From: Verrucomicrobiota bacterium
GTDB taxonomy: Bacteria > Verrucomicrobiota > Verrucomicrobiia > Limisphaerales > PALSA-1396
NCBI GenBank assembly: GCA_016200005.1
Contig: JACQFP010000039.1
Span: 1-59,121 of the forward strand
Length of the DNA stretch: 59,121 nucleotides
Reading direction: 5' to 3'
Shown here: piece after piece, positions 1 to 9,300 of the stretch
Layout of the letters: the number at the start of each line of letters is the position of its first letter
Numbering within the stretch: the stretch's first letter is position 1
The notes under the pieces: generated by a model
Databases searched by the model: none
The model's input: the letters and a program-made list of their open reading frames with translations, nothing else
Told to the model about the DNA's origin: nothing
Program-made: the position numbers and the translations under genes

Positions 1-121
1 CACGGCTGGCCGGTTAAGGTTCTAATCATTGTTTGCTACAGTTTATTTCTGAGCGACTTGCACATGAAAAGTGATGTCACGCATTTGAAATTTGAGGTGT
101 CTCTGCGCACGCTTCCGGCGC

Positions 122-1291
122 ATGAATTCCGGCCGCTACATTCTTTCTCAAGTTTTGGATTTGGTCGATCGCAAGACGCTTTCCCGTTTGGTGGAACGCT
201 ACGATGCCGAGTCGCGGGTCCGGCATTTCGGCTGTCGCCAGCAACTCATCTGCATGGCGTTTGCGCAACTGACTTGGCGCGAGGGACTGCGGGACATTGC
301 CACCTGTTTGAATGCCAAGCCGGAGGCGCTTTACCACTTGGGCTTTCGCGAACCGGTGGCCAAATCGACTTTGGCAGATGCCAACGAGCAACGGGACTGG
401 CGGCTGTGGGAGGACTTGGCGAAAAAACTCATGGGCCAAGCCAGAACTCTCTATGCCGGAGAAGACCTCGGTCTGGAGTTGGAAAATACGGTCTATGCGC
501 TGGACTCCACGACCATCGATCTTTCGCTCACGCTTTTCCCTTGGGCCGACTTTCGCCGCACCAAAGCGGGAATCAAAATGCACACCCAAGTCGATTTGCG
601 TGGCCCGATTCCCACCTGCATTTGCATCACCAACGCCCGCCAGCACGACGTTCGCTGGCTCGACGAACTCGGCTTGGAGCCTGGGGCCTTCTACGTGATC
701 GATCGCGGCTACATGGATTTCAAACGCCTGCACGGGATTGCCTGTGCCGGAGCGTTCTTCGTCACGCGGGCCAAAGACAACCTGCGCTTCTCCCGCCAAC
801 GATCGCTGCCGGTAGATGCCCCGGCGGACGTTCGCAGCGACCAGATTGGAAAACCCACTTTGGCCAAAGCGCGAACTGCCTTCCCTGCACTGTTGCGGAA
901 GGTGCATTACTTCGATGCCGAGACGCAACGGGATTTGGTCTTTCTGACCAACCATCTCGAAATCCCGGCACTGACGGTAGCCTTGATTTACCGGCTGCGG
1001 TGGCGCATCGAGTTGTTCTTCCGCTGGATCAAAGGTCACTTGCGAATCAAACATTACTACGGCACGAGCCCCAACGCGGTGAAGACACAAATCTGGATTG
1101 CCATCACCGTTTACCTGATGGTCGCCATCATCCACAAGCAGTTGAGCCTGCCCGGAACCTTGCACAGAACTTTGCAGCTTTTGAGCGTTCATCCTTTTGA
1201 AAAAGCACCTTTGCATGAGCTACTTACAGAAACAGAGTTCAATATCCCACCCGCCATTAACTCCAATCAATTACTGCTGTTGGACTTATAG
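122..1291 (+). CDS. IS4-family transposase (DUF4372 + DDE domain)
   Basis: Transposase of about 389 residues that would cut and paste its own insertion sequence. The N-terminus (MNSGRYILSQVLDLV, then an RLVERY motif) matches the DUF4372 domain that opens one IS4 subgroup. The DDE/RNase H-like core follows: ALDSTTIDLSL carries the first catalytic Asp, YVIDRGYMDF the second, and YRLRWRIELFFRWIK is the Y-(2)-R-(3)-E-(6)-K signature of IS4 transposases with the catalytic Glu. The ATG at 122 was chosen because family members begin there; a TTG at 92 is also in frame. The gene looks intact. I could not define terminal inverted repeats or a target duplication: only a weak shared GTTAAGG stands at about 13 and in the complement of about 1336, so the element ends are unknown. 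Confidence 0.9.
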   Translation: MNSGRYILSQVLDLVDRKTLSRLVERYDAESRVRHFGCRQQLICMAFAQLTWREGLRDIATCLNAKPEALYHLGFREPVAKSTLADANEQRDWRLWEDLAKKLMGQARTLYAGEDLGLELENTVYALDSTTIDLSLTLFPWADFRRTKAGIKMHTQVDLRGPIPTCICITNARQHDVRWLDELGLEPGAFYVIDRGYMDFKRLHGIACAGAFFVTRAKDNLRFSRQRSLPVDAPADVRSDQIGKPTLAKARTAFPALLRKVHYFDAETQRDLVFLTNHLEIPALTVALIYRLRWRIELFFRWIKGHLRIKHYYGTSPNAVKTQIWIAITVYLMVAIIHKQLSLPGTLHRTLQLLSVHPFEKAPLHELLTETEFNIPPAINSNQLLLLDL

Positions 1292-1304
1292 CCGGACGCG
1301 CGTG

Positions 1305-1322
1305 ATGTTGCATATGCAACAT
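1305..1322. repeat. 18-bp perfect palindrome downstream of the transposase
   Basis: ATGTTGCATATGCAACAT is its own reverse complement and lies 13 bp after the transposase stop and about 100 bp before mnmA. It could be part of the insertion-sequence end, a protein-binding site or a remnant; nothing else decides. Confidence 0.5.
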
Positions 1323-1422
1323 AAACTTGTCCTTAACGTTTCTGGGTGAAAAGGCCGGACGGCTCCCGGCAACCGGTTCGTCGCGCTTTACACAGTTCGC
1401 CTCCGTAAGTAATCTACATGCT

Positions 1423-2556
1423 GTGACAGTGACGACAAAAACTCGCGTGGTGGTGGGCATGAGCGGCGGTGTGGATTCCTCCGCGGCGGCGGCGCTGCTC
1501 GTCGAGCAAGGTTACGACGTGATCGGCATCACGCTGAAGTTGTGGCCACAGGATTGCATTTCGCGCGCGGAAGACAAGTGTTGCGGCCCGCAAGCCGTCA
1601 CCGACGCCCGCAGCGTCTCGCACAAGCTCAACATCCCGTACTACCTCATCGATGAGGCGGAGGATTTTCAGAAGCAAGTCATCAATTACTTCGCCGAGGA
1701 ATACAAGGCTGGCCGCACGCCTAATCCTTGCGTGATGTGCAACGAGAAACTGAAGTTCGGCACACTTATCAGTCGCGCCCGTCAACTGGGCGCCGAGTAC
1801 GTGGCCACGGGACATTTTGCTCGCATTGAATTTTCCCCTCACCCGACCTCCAGCCACCCTCTCCCCGTCGGACGGGGAGAGGGACGGGGTGAGGGGCGAT
1901 ACTTGCTCAAGCGCGGACGCGATCCGCGCAAGGACCAGAGCTATTTTCTCTTTTCGTTGAAGCAGGAACAACTGGCGCGTTCGCTGTTTCCGCTGGGCGA
2001 GTTGACCAAGAGCGACACGCGCCACGTTGCGCATGAGCACCATCTCAAAACTGCCGACAAGGAAGAGAGCATGGAAATCTGTTTCGTGCCGGACAAGGAT
2101 TACGGCGCGTTTTTGCAGAAGTCTAAACTGGTCGAGAAGCACAAGGGTGACATCGTGGACTTGCATGGTCGCGTGCTTGGTTGGCACGACGGCATCGAGT
2201 TCTACACGATCGGCCAACGCAAAGGACTCGGCATTTCCAGCCCGAAACCGCTTTACGTCATTGAACTCGACGCCACGAACAACCGTGTGATTGTGGGAGA
2301 TGAATCCGCCCTCGAGCGTGATGAGTTCAATGTCGAGCGTTGCAACTGGATTCCTTTCGACGTGCCACCCGCAACGCTCGAAGTCACCGCCAAGATTCGC
2401 TACAACCATCCCGGCACGGCGGCCACCGTCGCGACGGATGGGAATGGTGGCGCACGAGTGAAGTTGCACACCGCCCAACGCGCCCTGACACCGGGACAGG
2501 CTTGTGTCTTTTATCAGGACGATTTGGTGGTGGGTGGGGGCTGGATTACCCGTTGA
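1423..2556 (+). CDS. mnmA: tRNA-specific 2-thiouridylase MnmA
   Basis: Catalyses 2-thiolation of the wobble uridine (U34) in tRNA-Lys, -Glu and -Gln in the cytosol. The PP-loop (VVVGMSGGVDSS) lies close to the N-terminus. NPCVMCNEKLKF holds the first active-site Cys region and MEICFVPDKDY the second; GHFARIE, DQSYFLFSL, FYTIGQRKG and a C-terminal barrel ending VGGGWI are all typical. Extra cysteines (DKCCGPQ, CVMC) could fit the iron-sulfur type of MnmA, which is inference. The start is set at GTG 1423 because upstream in-frame sequence (from 1327) is unlike the family; GTG 1429 is an alternative and no strong ribosome site is visible. Oddity: about 22 residues (SPHPTSSHPLPVGRGEGR and on) interrupt the usual RIE...RYLLKRG stretch and are encoded by a palindromic repeat. 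Confidence 0.93.
   Translation: MTVTTKTRVVVGMSGGVDSSAAAALLVEQGYDVIGITLKLWPQDCISRAEDKCCGPQAVTDARSVSHKLNIPYYLIDEAEDFQKQVINYFAEEYKAGRTPNPCVMCNEKLKFGTLISRARQLGAEYVATGHFARIEFSPHPTSSHPLPVGRGEGRGEGRYLLKRGRDPRKDQSYFLFSLKQEQLARSLFPLGELTKSDTRHVAHEHHLKTADKEESMEICFVPDKDYGAFLQKSKLVEKHKGDIVDLHGRVLGWHDGIEFYTIGQRKGLGISSPKPLYVIELDATNNRVIVGDESALERDEFNVERCNWIPFDVPPATLEVTAKIRYNHPGTAATVATDGNGGARVKLHTAQRALTPGQACVFYQDDLVVGGGWITR
1835..1896. repeat. CCCCTCACCC palindromic repeat translated inside mnmA
   Basis: A 62-bp imperfect hairpin: CCCCTCACCCGACCTCCAGC on the left, GGACGGGGTGAGGGG on the right, and CTCTCCCCGTCGGACGGGGA at the centre. It sits in frame in mnmA between the codons for GHFARIEF and RYLLKRGRD, adding about 22 residues. 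A related element split by another repeat occurs at 12715-12920. Confidence 0.8.
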
Positions 2557-2684
2557 CTCAAACTGTTTTGATGGCGGAAGGTCGCGATTGTGTTGATTTG
2601 CGGGCCAACGGGAGGTTTGATTGGACTTGGCAACAGGCTTGCAGCAAAAAGGGCGGTGGCTTCCAAGAAGCGCCACCACGAACT

Positions 2685-3923
2685 ATGACACAGATTTGGA
2701 ATGAAGAGATAGAACGCCTCAAACAGGACCCGGACGCCTCGGTTTTCCTCGTGTCGTTCGCCTCTCAAAATGAAGCGAAATCCACAATCCACAAGTTATC
2801 GTTCGCGAGACAAATAACCAAGGACGGCAAGACCGGGCTGGCGTTGCCCGGACATATCAACTTCAAAGTGGGCAAGTCGGACGACGGATCGCTCTGGGTT
2901 TTGCTGGCTGGTCGCATGTCAACAGAAGAAAGTCTCGAGGCATATCAGCTCTTCGGCTTGCATGGGAACGAGCAAATGATCGTCGTCCCAAGCCAGGTCG
3001 AGAACGCGATCACCGGCACCGCAGCGACACCAACTGAACCGGCATCCGCGCCTCAGCCGGTCGAGGTCACGCCAACGCCACGTCTTGCCGATGTCAAAGC
3101 GATACCAGAACCTGATAAGAGATTATCAGCGCGAGAGCCCATCGTCGCCGAGCCGACGTTGGAACCAGCCAAACTCGAAACCACTCCCATCGTAGCCACT
3201 CCGACGCAAACGCCAGTTGTAGTCGCTTCACCACAATCGCCGGTCACGGAAACCAAAGCGCCAGTATCAACTGTCGCTGCTCCGGTGCAAGAGCCAGTCA
3301 AGTTCACACCGGCGACAACATCGTCCGTCGTCAAACCGGCACCGACCTCGACCGAGATCAAGCCTGCGCCAGTTGTCGTATCGGTCGCGAAAGAGCCTGC
3401 GAAGGTCGTTTCGGTTCATGAGCCGGCCAAAGTCGTGGCGGTGCCGGAACCCGCCAGGGTTTCCTCGGTGCCACAACCGGTCCTCGCCAAGCCAGCACAA
3501 GAACCTGCCGTCGTCAAAGTCACACCAGCTCCAACCGCGATCAAAGCTCCACCCGTCGTTGTTAAAGCAGCACCGGAGCCAGTCAGCGTTGCGCCTGTTC
3601 AAGAACCAGCGAAGATCGTATCGGCACCGGCACCAGCCAAGGTCACGCCATCGCTCGTAACTGCCGGCGCACAAGCTCCGAAAGAAGAGAAACGCATTGC
3701 TCCAGCAGTCGCGCAACCGACCGGCGACCCATCAGTAACGCGGATTCACTTGGCGCGCCAGGGGAAGCGGGAAGGGCCATATACACTTGGCCACATTAAA
3801 GCGCAGATCGCCGCCGGTCGCTATAAAGATGACGATTTCTGGGCCTGGCACGAGGGACTTCCAGAGTGGATTCCGCTCTACAAGATTCCCGGTGTTGCCC
3901 AGCTTTCCAGTGCAAAGTCGTGA
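2685..3923 (+). CDS. GYF_2 (DUF4339) domain protein with Pro/Ala/Val-rich linker
   Basis: About 412 residues, function unknown. Residues 1-100 form a compact domain (MTQIWNEEIERLKQDPDAS..., FKVGKSDDGSLWVLLAGR). Residues ~104-335 are a low-complexity linker of repeated P, A, V, T and K with many PEPAKV- and APVVV-type units. Residues ~350-405 are a GYF_2/DUF4339 domain: GKREGPYTLGHIKAQIAAG followed by DDDFWAWHEGLPEWIPL, a fold that usually binds proline-rich peptides, possibly its own linker. No signal peptide or membrane segment is seen. ATG 2685 is preferred over ATG 2571 because the sequence between them looks non-coding. The gene follows mnmA by about 130 bp. The linker could be a spacer or a wall-spanning segment as in TonB-like proteins, but no anchor is present. 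Confidence 0.75.
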   Translation: MTQIWNEEIERLKQDPDASVFLVSFASQNEAKSTIHKLSFARQITKDGKTGLALPGHINFKVGKSDDGSLWVLLAGRMSTEESLEAYQLFGLHGNEQMIVVPSQVENAITGTAATPTEPASAPQPVEVTPTPRLADVKAIPEPDKRLSAREPIVAEPTLEPAKLETTPIVATPTQTPVVVASPQSPVTETKAPVSTVAAPVQEPVKFTPATTSSVVKPAPTSTEIKPAPVVVSVAKEPAKVVSVHEPAKVVAVPEPARVSSVPQPVLAKPAQEPAVVKVTPAPTAIKAPPVVVKAAPEPVSVAPVQEPAKIVSAPAPAKVTPSLVTAGAQAPKEEKRIAPAVAQPTGDPSVTRIHLARQGKREGPYTLGHIKAQIAAGRYKDDDFWAWHEGLPEWIPLYKIPGVAQLSSAKS

Positions 3924-3979
3924 GTTTGCCTGAGATCTATTGATGGGCACCAATTGGATTTCGAGATAAACTGCCGCGC

Positions 3980-4506
3980 ATGAGTTGGGACCTGTGGATC
4001 TATAACTGGCCGAAAGATGCGAAAACTGTCCGAGATATTCCCGACGACTGGCAACCTCCAGTAATCGCTCCGCGTTCGGAAATTATCTCCAAGATCAAAG
4101 CGGTTGTGCCTACCGCGGATTTTTCGAAACCAAGCGATGGCGTAATTGATGGTCCGGGTTACTCTATTGAAGTCAATTTGGGCAAAAGCGAGGACTGTTA
4201 TTCTGTTGTTCTGTTGTTCTATACGTAAGAGGTGATGAACGTTGTGTGGACGTAATCTCAAAAGTCATAACAAAGCTAGAGGTCCGAGCCATCGACACAG
4301 GCACAGGGGATTGGTTTAAACCAGGAGCGGAAGCCGCCGAGGGATTTCGTCATTGGAACGCATACAAGGAGCGAGTTTCGGCGAAGGTGTCGCATCAACC
4401 GACTTTGACTTCGGTCTTTCGTTCGACTGACCTTCTTCTTCTGGCCTTCTGTGTGGTTGCCGCGTTTCTGTATTTCATGAGATCAGCGTTCTTTAAAAGA
4501 AAATAG
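3980..4506 (+). pseudogene. Small membrane-anchored protein gene broken by an 8-bp tandem duplication
   Basis: Two open frames, 3980-4228 (MSWDLWIYNWPKDAKTVRD...) and 4246-4506 (...TGDWFKPGAEAAEGFRHW...), are pieces of one gene. At 4201-4216 the octamer TTCTGTTG occurs twice in tandem. Removing one copy gives one uninterrupted frame of 172 codons reading ...YSVVLYVRGDERCVDVISK... across the junction. The C-terminus has one hydrophobic segment (LLLLAFCVVAAFLYFM) and a basic tail, so the intact product would be a tail-anchored protein. Function not recognised. As sequenced it would stop after 82 residues. This is either a true slippage mutation, potentially reversible, or an assembly error. Confidence 0.75.
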
Positions 4507-4608
4507 GTCTCAGGATTTGTCGCATTGCACATGATCCTCTTTCGGTCTTTGGAAACTTGACTGGACGTTTTCGTTTTTTTCCCTTTTCCTCTCGGCATCG
4601 CAACCACC

Positions 4609-6261
4609 ATGACCTGGGCGCAGAATTACGATCCGCTCAACAATGCCGCGCTTTCGACGTTGCTTGCGGCGCTGCCCGTGGTTGTGTTGCTCGGCTCCAT
4701 CGCGGTGCTGAAGATTCGCATTCACTTCTCCGCCTTGCTCGGTCTGGCAGTCGCATTGGCCGTGGCGCTGTTTGTTTATCAAATGCCGGTCAAGGCGGCG
4801 GCGGCCACGACGATTTTCGGCGCGGCTTACGGGCTGTTTCCCATCGGCTGGATCATTCTAAACCTGATTTTTCTTTATCAACTGACGGTCAACAAAGGTT
4901 ACTTCACCATTTTGCGGAGTAGTCTCGCAACGCGGGCGCCGGATCCGCGCATCCAGGTGATTTTGATCGCGTTTTGTTTCGGCGCGTTCTTTGAAGGCGC
5001 GGCGGGTTTCGGTACGCCCGTGGCGGTGACGGCAGCCATTCTGATTCAACTCGGTTTCAAACCGCTGCAAGCTTCCGGGCTGTCGCTCATCGCCAACACG
5101 GCGCCGGTCGCGTTCGGTGCGCTCGGCACACCGATCCTCGCTTTGAGCAAGGTGACGGGCATTGACGAACTGACGCTCTCGGCGATGGTGGGACGGCAGT
5201 TGCCGTTCTTCTCGCTCATCGTTCCGTTCTGGGTCGTCTGGGCGATGGTCGGTTTTCGCGCGATGCTGGAAGTGTGGCCGGCGGCGCTGACGGCGGGCGT
5301 GGCGTTTGCCGTCCCGCAATTTCTCGTCTCCAATTTTCATGGTCCGATGCTGGTGGACATCGTGGCGTCGATCTCCTCCATTGCTGCGGTGTCTGTGCTG
5401 CTCCGTTTCTGGCGACCCGCAAGAATCTGGAAATTGTCGGCGGTCAACAACGACTCCTCCACGCCGGCCAAGCATCACCCCGCTGAAGTAACGCGCGCCT
5501 GGCTGCCATGGATTCTATTGAGCTTGCTGGTTTTTATCTGGGGCTTGCCGCGGGTGAAGCAAATCCTCAACGACCTCTCCGCGCCAAAATTCCAAGTCGC
5601 AGGATTGCACAACGTCGTCGTTCGCGCGCCACCGGTGGTGACGCTGCCGACGCAGGACAAACCCACGAAACCAGAGGAGGCAGTCTTCACCCTCAACTGG
5701 CTTTCGGCAACCGGCAGCGGCATTTTTGCCGCCGCCATCCTCGCCGGTTTCCTCATGAGATTTTCCGTCGCGGAAATGCTCAAAGTTTATTGGGCAACTC
5801 TGGTGCGAGTTCGCTTCTCACTCATCACCATCGCCGCGATGCTGGCGCTCGGCTACGTGACAAAGTATTCAGGTACAGACGCCACGCTCGGATTGGCGTT
5901 GGCGAAGACTGGTGTGTTGTATCCGTTTTTCGGTACGTTGCTCGGCTGGTTGGGCGTGGCGTTGACCGGATCGGATACGGCATCGAACGTATTGTTCGGC
6001 GGCCTGCAAAAAATCACGGCGGAACAAATCGGCATCAGTCCCGTGTTGATGGCGGCGGCGAACAGTTCCGGCGGCGTGATGGGCAAGATGGTGGATGCTC
6101 AAAGCATCGTCGTGGCCAGCACCGCAACGAATTGGTACGGTCACGAAGGCAGCATTCTGCGCTTCGTATTCTTCCACAGCCTGGCGCTGGCGACACTGGT
6201 GGGCATTCTGGTCTTTCTTCAGGCTTACGTTTTTCCGTTTACGCAGATGGTCGGGAAGTGA
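4609..6261 (+). CDS. lctP: L-lactate permease (LctP/LldP family)
   Basis: Integral membrane symporter of 550 residues, the usual length of the family, importing L-lactate (glycolate in some members) with protons. Hydrophobic segments run through nearly the whole chain. Family signatures are visible: [51 protein letters not shown], and near the end [16 protein letters not shown] and [18 protein letters not shown]. Several charged residues lie in membrane-adjacent loops. The ATG at 4609 opens with [10 protein letters not shown], the typical N-terminus. No strong ribosome site is visible, and no lactate dehydrogenase genes (lldD, lldEFG) lie nearby, so substrate is assigned by family only. A palindromic repeat follows the stop codon at 6297. 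Confidence 0.92.
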   Translation: MTWAQNYDPLNNAALSTLLAALPVVVLLGSIAVLKIRIHFSALLGLAVALAVALFVYQMPVKAAAATTIFGAAYGLFPIGWIILNLIFLYQLTVNKGYFTILRSSLATRAPDPRIQVILIAFCFGAFFEGAAGFGTPVAVTAAILIQLGFKPLQASGLSLIANTAPVAFGALGTPILALSKVTGIDELTLSAMVGRQLPFFSLIVPFWVVWAMVGFRAMLEVWPAALTAGVAFAVPQFLVSNFHGPMLVDIVASISSIAAVSVLLRFWRPARIWKLSAVNNDSSTPAKHHPAEVTRAWLPWILLSLLVFIWGLPRVKQILNDLSAPKFQVAGLHNVVVRAPPVVTLPTQDKPTKPEEAVFTLNWLSATGSGIFAAAILAGFLMRFSVAEMLKVYWATLVRVRFSLITIAAMLALGYVTKYSGTDATLGLALAKTGVLYPFFGTLLGWLGVALTGSDTASNVLFGGLQKITAEQIGISPVLMAAANSSGGVMGKMVDAQSIVVASTATNWYGHEGSILRFVFFHSLALATLVGILVFLQAYVFPFTQMVGK

Positions 6262-6296
6262 CGAAACGCCGGGAGCCGCTCCGGCTCGCCTCGAGA

Positions 6297-6351
6297 GTTG
6301 GAGTTCACGCTTTAGCGTGTCCGCCGAACAAGGTGAAGCTTGAACTCCAAC
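6297..6351. repeat. GTTGGAGTTC...GAACTCCAAC inverted repeat, copy 1
   Basis: A 55-bp element with terminal arms GTTGGAGTTC and GAACTCCAAC and an inner hairpin (CACGCTTTAGCGTG). It lies between the lactate permease stop and the stop of the convergent PVC gene at 6376, so it may double as a bidirectional transcription or mRNA end. A second copy is at 27000. Confidence 0.75.
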
Positions 6352-6375
6352 GAGCCGAGGCGTCGCTCAGGTCTC

Positions 6376-9300
6376 CTAATTCGCCAGGAACGTCGCGTCT
6401 GGTGATTCCAGACGGATGGCATCGGGAATTTTCTTCGGGTCGATTTGCACGAGCACGCGGTGCGTGCCAGCGGACAACGCGGCGACGGATTCGCCCGCGC
6501 CACCAACACGTTTGCCATCGATCCACACCTCGCTCGCTGCGGCATCAAGATTGAGTTTGACCGGGCCAGCCTTAGCCGTCTGCAACTCAGTTGCGGCATA
6601 AATATTCAGGACGCCAATCCAGAATTCACGCTTGCTTGCCTCTTCCAGCACGCGCCGGGTCAGCTTGCCGTTCGCCAGGGCAAACGTCGGTTGCCACATC
6701 TTGTCGCCGAGCGGCGCGTCCCAGATGACGTTGCCCAGTCCGTTCTGCTGGTCGGTGTGCGTGAAGGTGTAAATGCGCCAACGCCGTGCCACGCCGCCCT
6801 TGCTGGCATCGAACTCGCCCGGTTTGCCGAGACGCGAGAGAAACGCGATCAAGTCCAGCTTGTCCTGTTCGGCGAGGTTGTCGAGCAGCCCGCTAGGCAT
6901 CAGCGAGACGGCGCCGTTCTGGCGGCTCTCAATGTTCTTCTTGGCCACGCTGACTTCGACATTGACGGTGTTGCGCAGAACAACTTCGTCAGGCGTTTCG
7001 CGCGCGAGCGTGCCCGTGAGCGACTGGGCGTCTTTGGTCTCGATGTTTACGGGAGCGTAACCTTCCTTGATCTTGGCGCTCGGCAGCAACAGCGATTCGA
7101 CGAGGTAATCGACAGGCGCACTGGCGCCAATGCTCGTCATGTCCGGGCCGACTTTTCCGCCCGCGCCGCCAATCGAATGACAGGTCATGCACGCAAGGTC
7201 AGCGCGGCGAAAAACAAATTCACCGCGAACGGGATCGCCGGAAGCCACAGCTTTTGCCGCGAGGTCCGCAATCACTTCGCCCGTCAACGCGGTCGTGTCG
7301 GCAGCCAGTCCACCGGCCTTGGCGAACGCGACGACGAGATCCACGTCGTTGCGACCGCCCTCGCGCGCGGCGCGCATTCCGGCTTTGGCGGTGGCCGCAG
7401 ACAAACTCTTTTCCAGCAGCGCATCGCGCAGCGACTGGCCTGCGCCCTTCACAGCGAGAACGCCCCGCCACAACTCCAGCGCACCGGCTTCGTCGGTCGT
7501 CGCTTTGGCGATCTCGACGACGCGCGGTACCGCCTGGCCGAGATCAACAGCGGCGAGCGCGGCGGCGGCTTGACGGCGAATCGCCGCGTCCTTGTCAGCG
7601 GCCGTCAACCCAACCAAAGTATCGACAGCGCCCTTGCCAGCGATCTGACGAAGGGTGTTGAACGCAGCCTCGCGCATCGTGGGGCTGGAGTTGGGCGAGG
7701 CGGCGAGTTCGCCCAGTTTTGGAAAATACCGGCCCAACTCTTTCCATTCGCCAGCCAGCTTCAGCGCTTCGAGCCGCACGCTTTCGGATGGGTTGTCCTG
7801 CAACTTGCCGACTTCGGTCGTCGAGCCGGTCGGCTTGACCTTGCGAAGGCGCGACGCCTCGGCGAGGGATTTGAGGGCGCGAACGGATGCGGCGTCACCA
7901 AAGTCGGCGTTTAAAACCTGATCGAAGAGTTGGCGCAATTCCTTGGGCGTCCCGGCGGCGCCGATGATTTCAATCCATGGCCCTGTGCCGTCGCGAGTGA
8001 GCGGACGCGAGGCGAGAATCTGACCAAGGACGCGGCTGGCGTTTTCCGGCTGAATCGCTTTCAGGCCAAACTCGAGTTGCTTCTCGCGGCCGTCGGGTTG
8101 CCACGCACCACTTTGGATGGCGGCAATCCACGGCTCGGCGAGATCATTGATCGTGAGCCAAAGCGCGTAATCGAGTGTCGGGTCCATTGGCTTGTCGAGG
8201 ACGCTCAAGGCGAGTTCGGCGGATTGTGCGGTCGGAATCCTTGCGAGGGCGCGCAGGGCTTCGACCCGCACGCGCGGCGAATCGTCGCGCACGAGTTTCG
8301 CAAGCCGGTTGATGGAATTAGGTAGAGAGGCATTGTTCGCAAGGTAGCGGGCGCCCGCCGCGCGAAAGTTGGCGTCCGATGAAGTCACAACTTTTTCCAA
8401 CAGCGCGTCATCAAATGTACCGAGCGATTCGTTCAACCAGAGCGCTTCGAGAATTGCGCGGCTGTCTGTTTGTCTGGTGGCCCAATCGTGAATCTCTTTG
8501 GAGGATTTCTCCCCGGCTTTGGAGCGCAGCTTCAACGCGGCAACCCGCCGTGCTTGTTCCTGTTCCCAGCCGTTCTTCGACAAAGTGCGATCCAACAGGT
8601 CGGTAATTGAGAGTTTGGTGAGACCCCGCACAGCCGCTGTCGGGGTTTCGGATTTCGGGTTTCGGATTTCGGATTTGGCGATCACCCGCCAGATGCGGCC
8701 GTGCTCGTGGTCGCGGCGGGGATCGCGGAAATCCACCTCGCCGTGCTGGATGATTGGGTTGGACCAGTCGGCGATGTACAGCGCGCCGTCTGGACCCATG
8801 CGCAGATCAATTGGACGAAACGTCACGTTGGTGGAGCGGAGCAGGTCGGGCATTTCCTTTCCGGCGAAGGTCGAGCCGGCTTCGCTCAGCTTGAAGCGCA
8901 CGACTCGGTGCGCGCGGAAGTCGCACGTGATCGCATCGCCCTGCCAGTCGTCTGGGAACTGCGGCGAGTGGATGAGTTCCAGGCTGGCGAACTTGGGCCA
9001 GTTGCCAGGGGTGGTGCTGTCCGCCTCGCGCCGCATGTCGGCATAGGTGAAATAGGTCGCGCCCTCCATCGCGTGATAGATGCCCTTGCCGCCGGCGCCG
9101 TCGGTGAAGAAGTCGTTGCCGTATTGGTCCCAGTGATGGCCCCACGGATTGCAGCCGCCCTTGGTGAAAATCTCCATCCGCCACGTCTCAGGATTGAAAC
9201 GCCAGATGCCGGCGCTGTTCAGGCGCGCGACGCCGTGCGGCGTTTCAATGTGCGTGTGCGTGTAGATGGACTGGTTCATGTAGAGGTGGCCGTCGTAACC

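Noticed and set aside
58-1216. Long open frames overlapping the transposase on both strands
   Set aside because: They lack recognisable motifs; the transposase frame has the full IS4 signature, so these are shadows.
1414-2679. Minus-strand open frame of ~420 codons opposite mnmA
   Set aside because: No family features; explained by GC-rich codon structure of mnmA.
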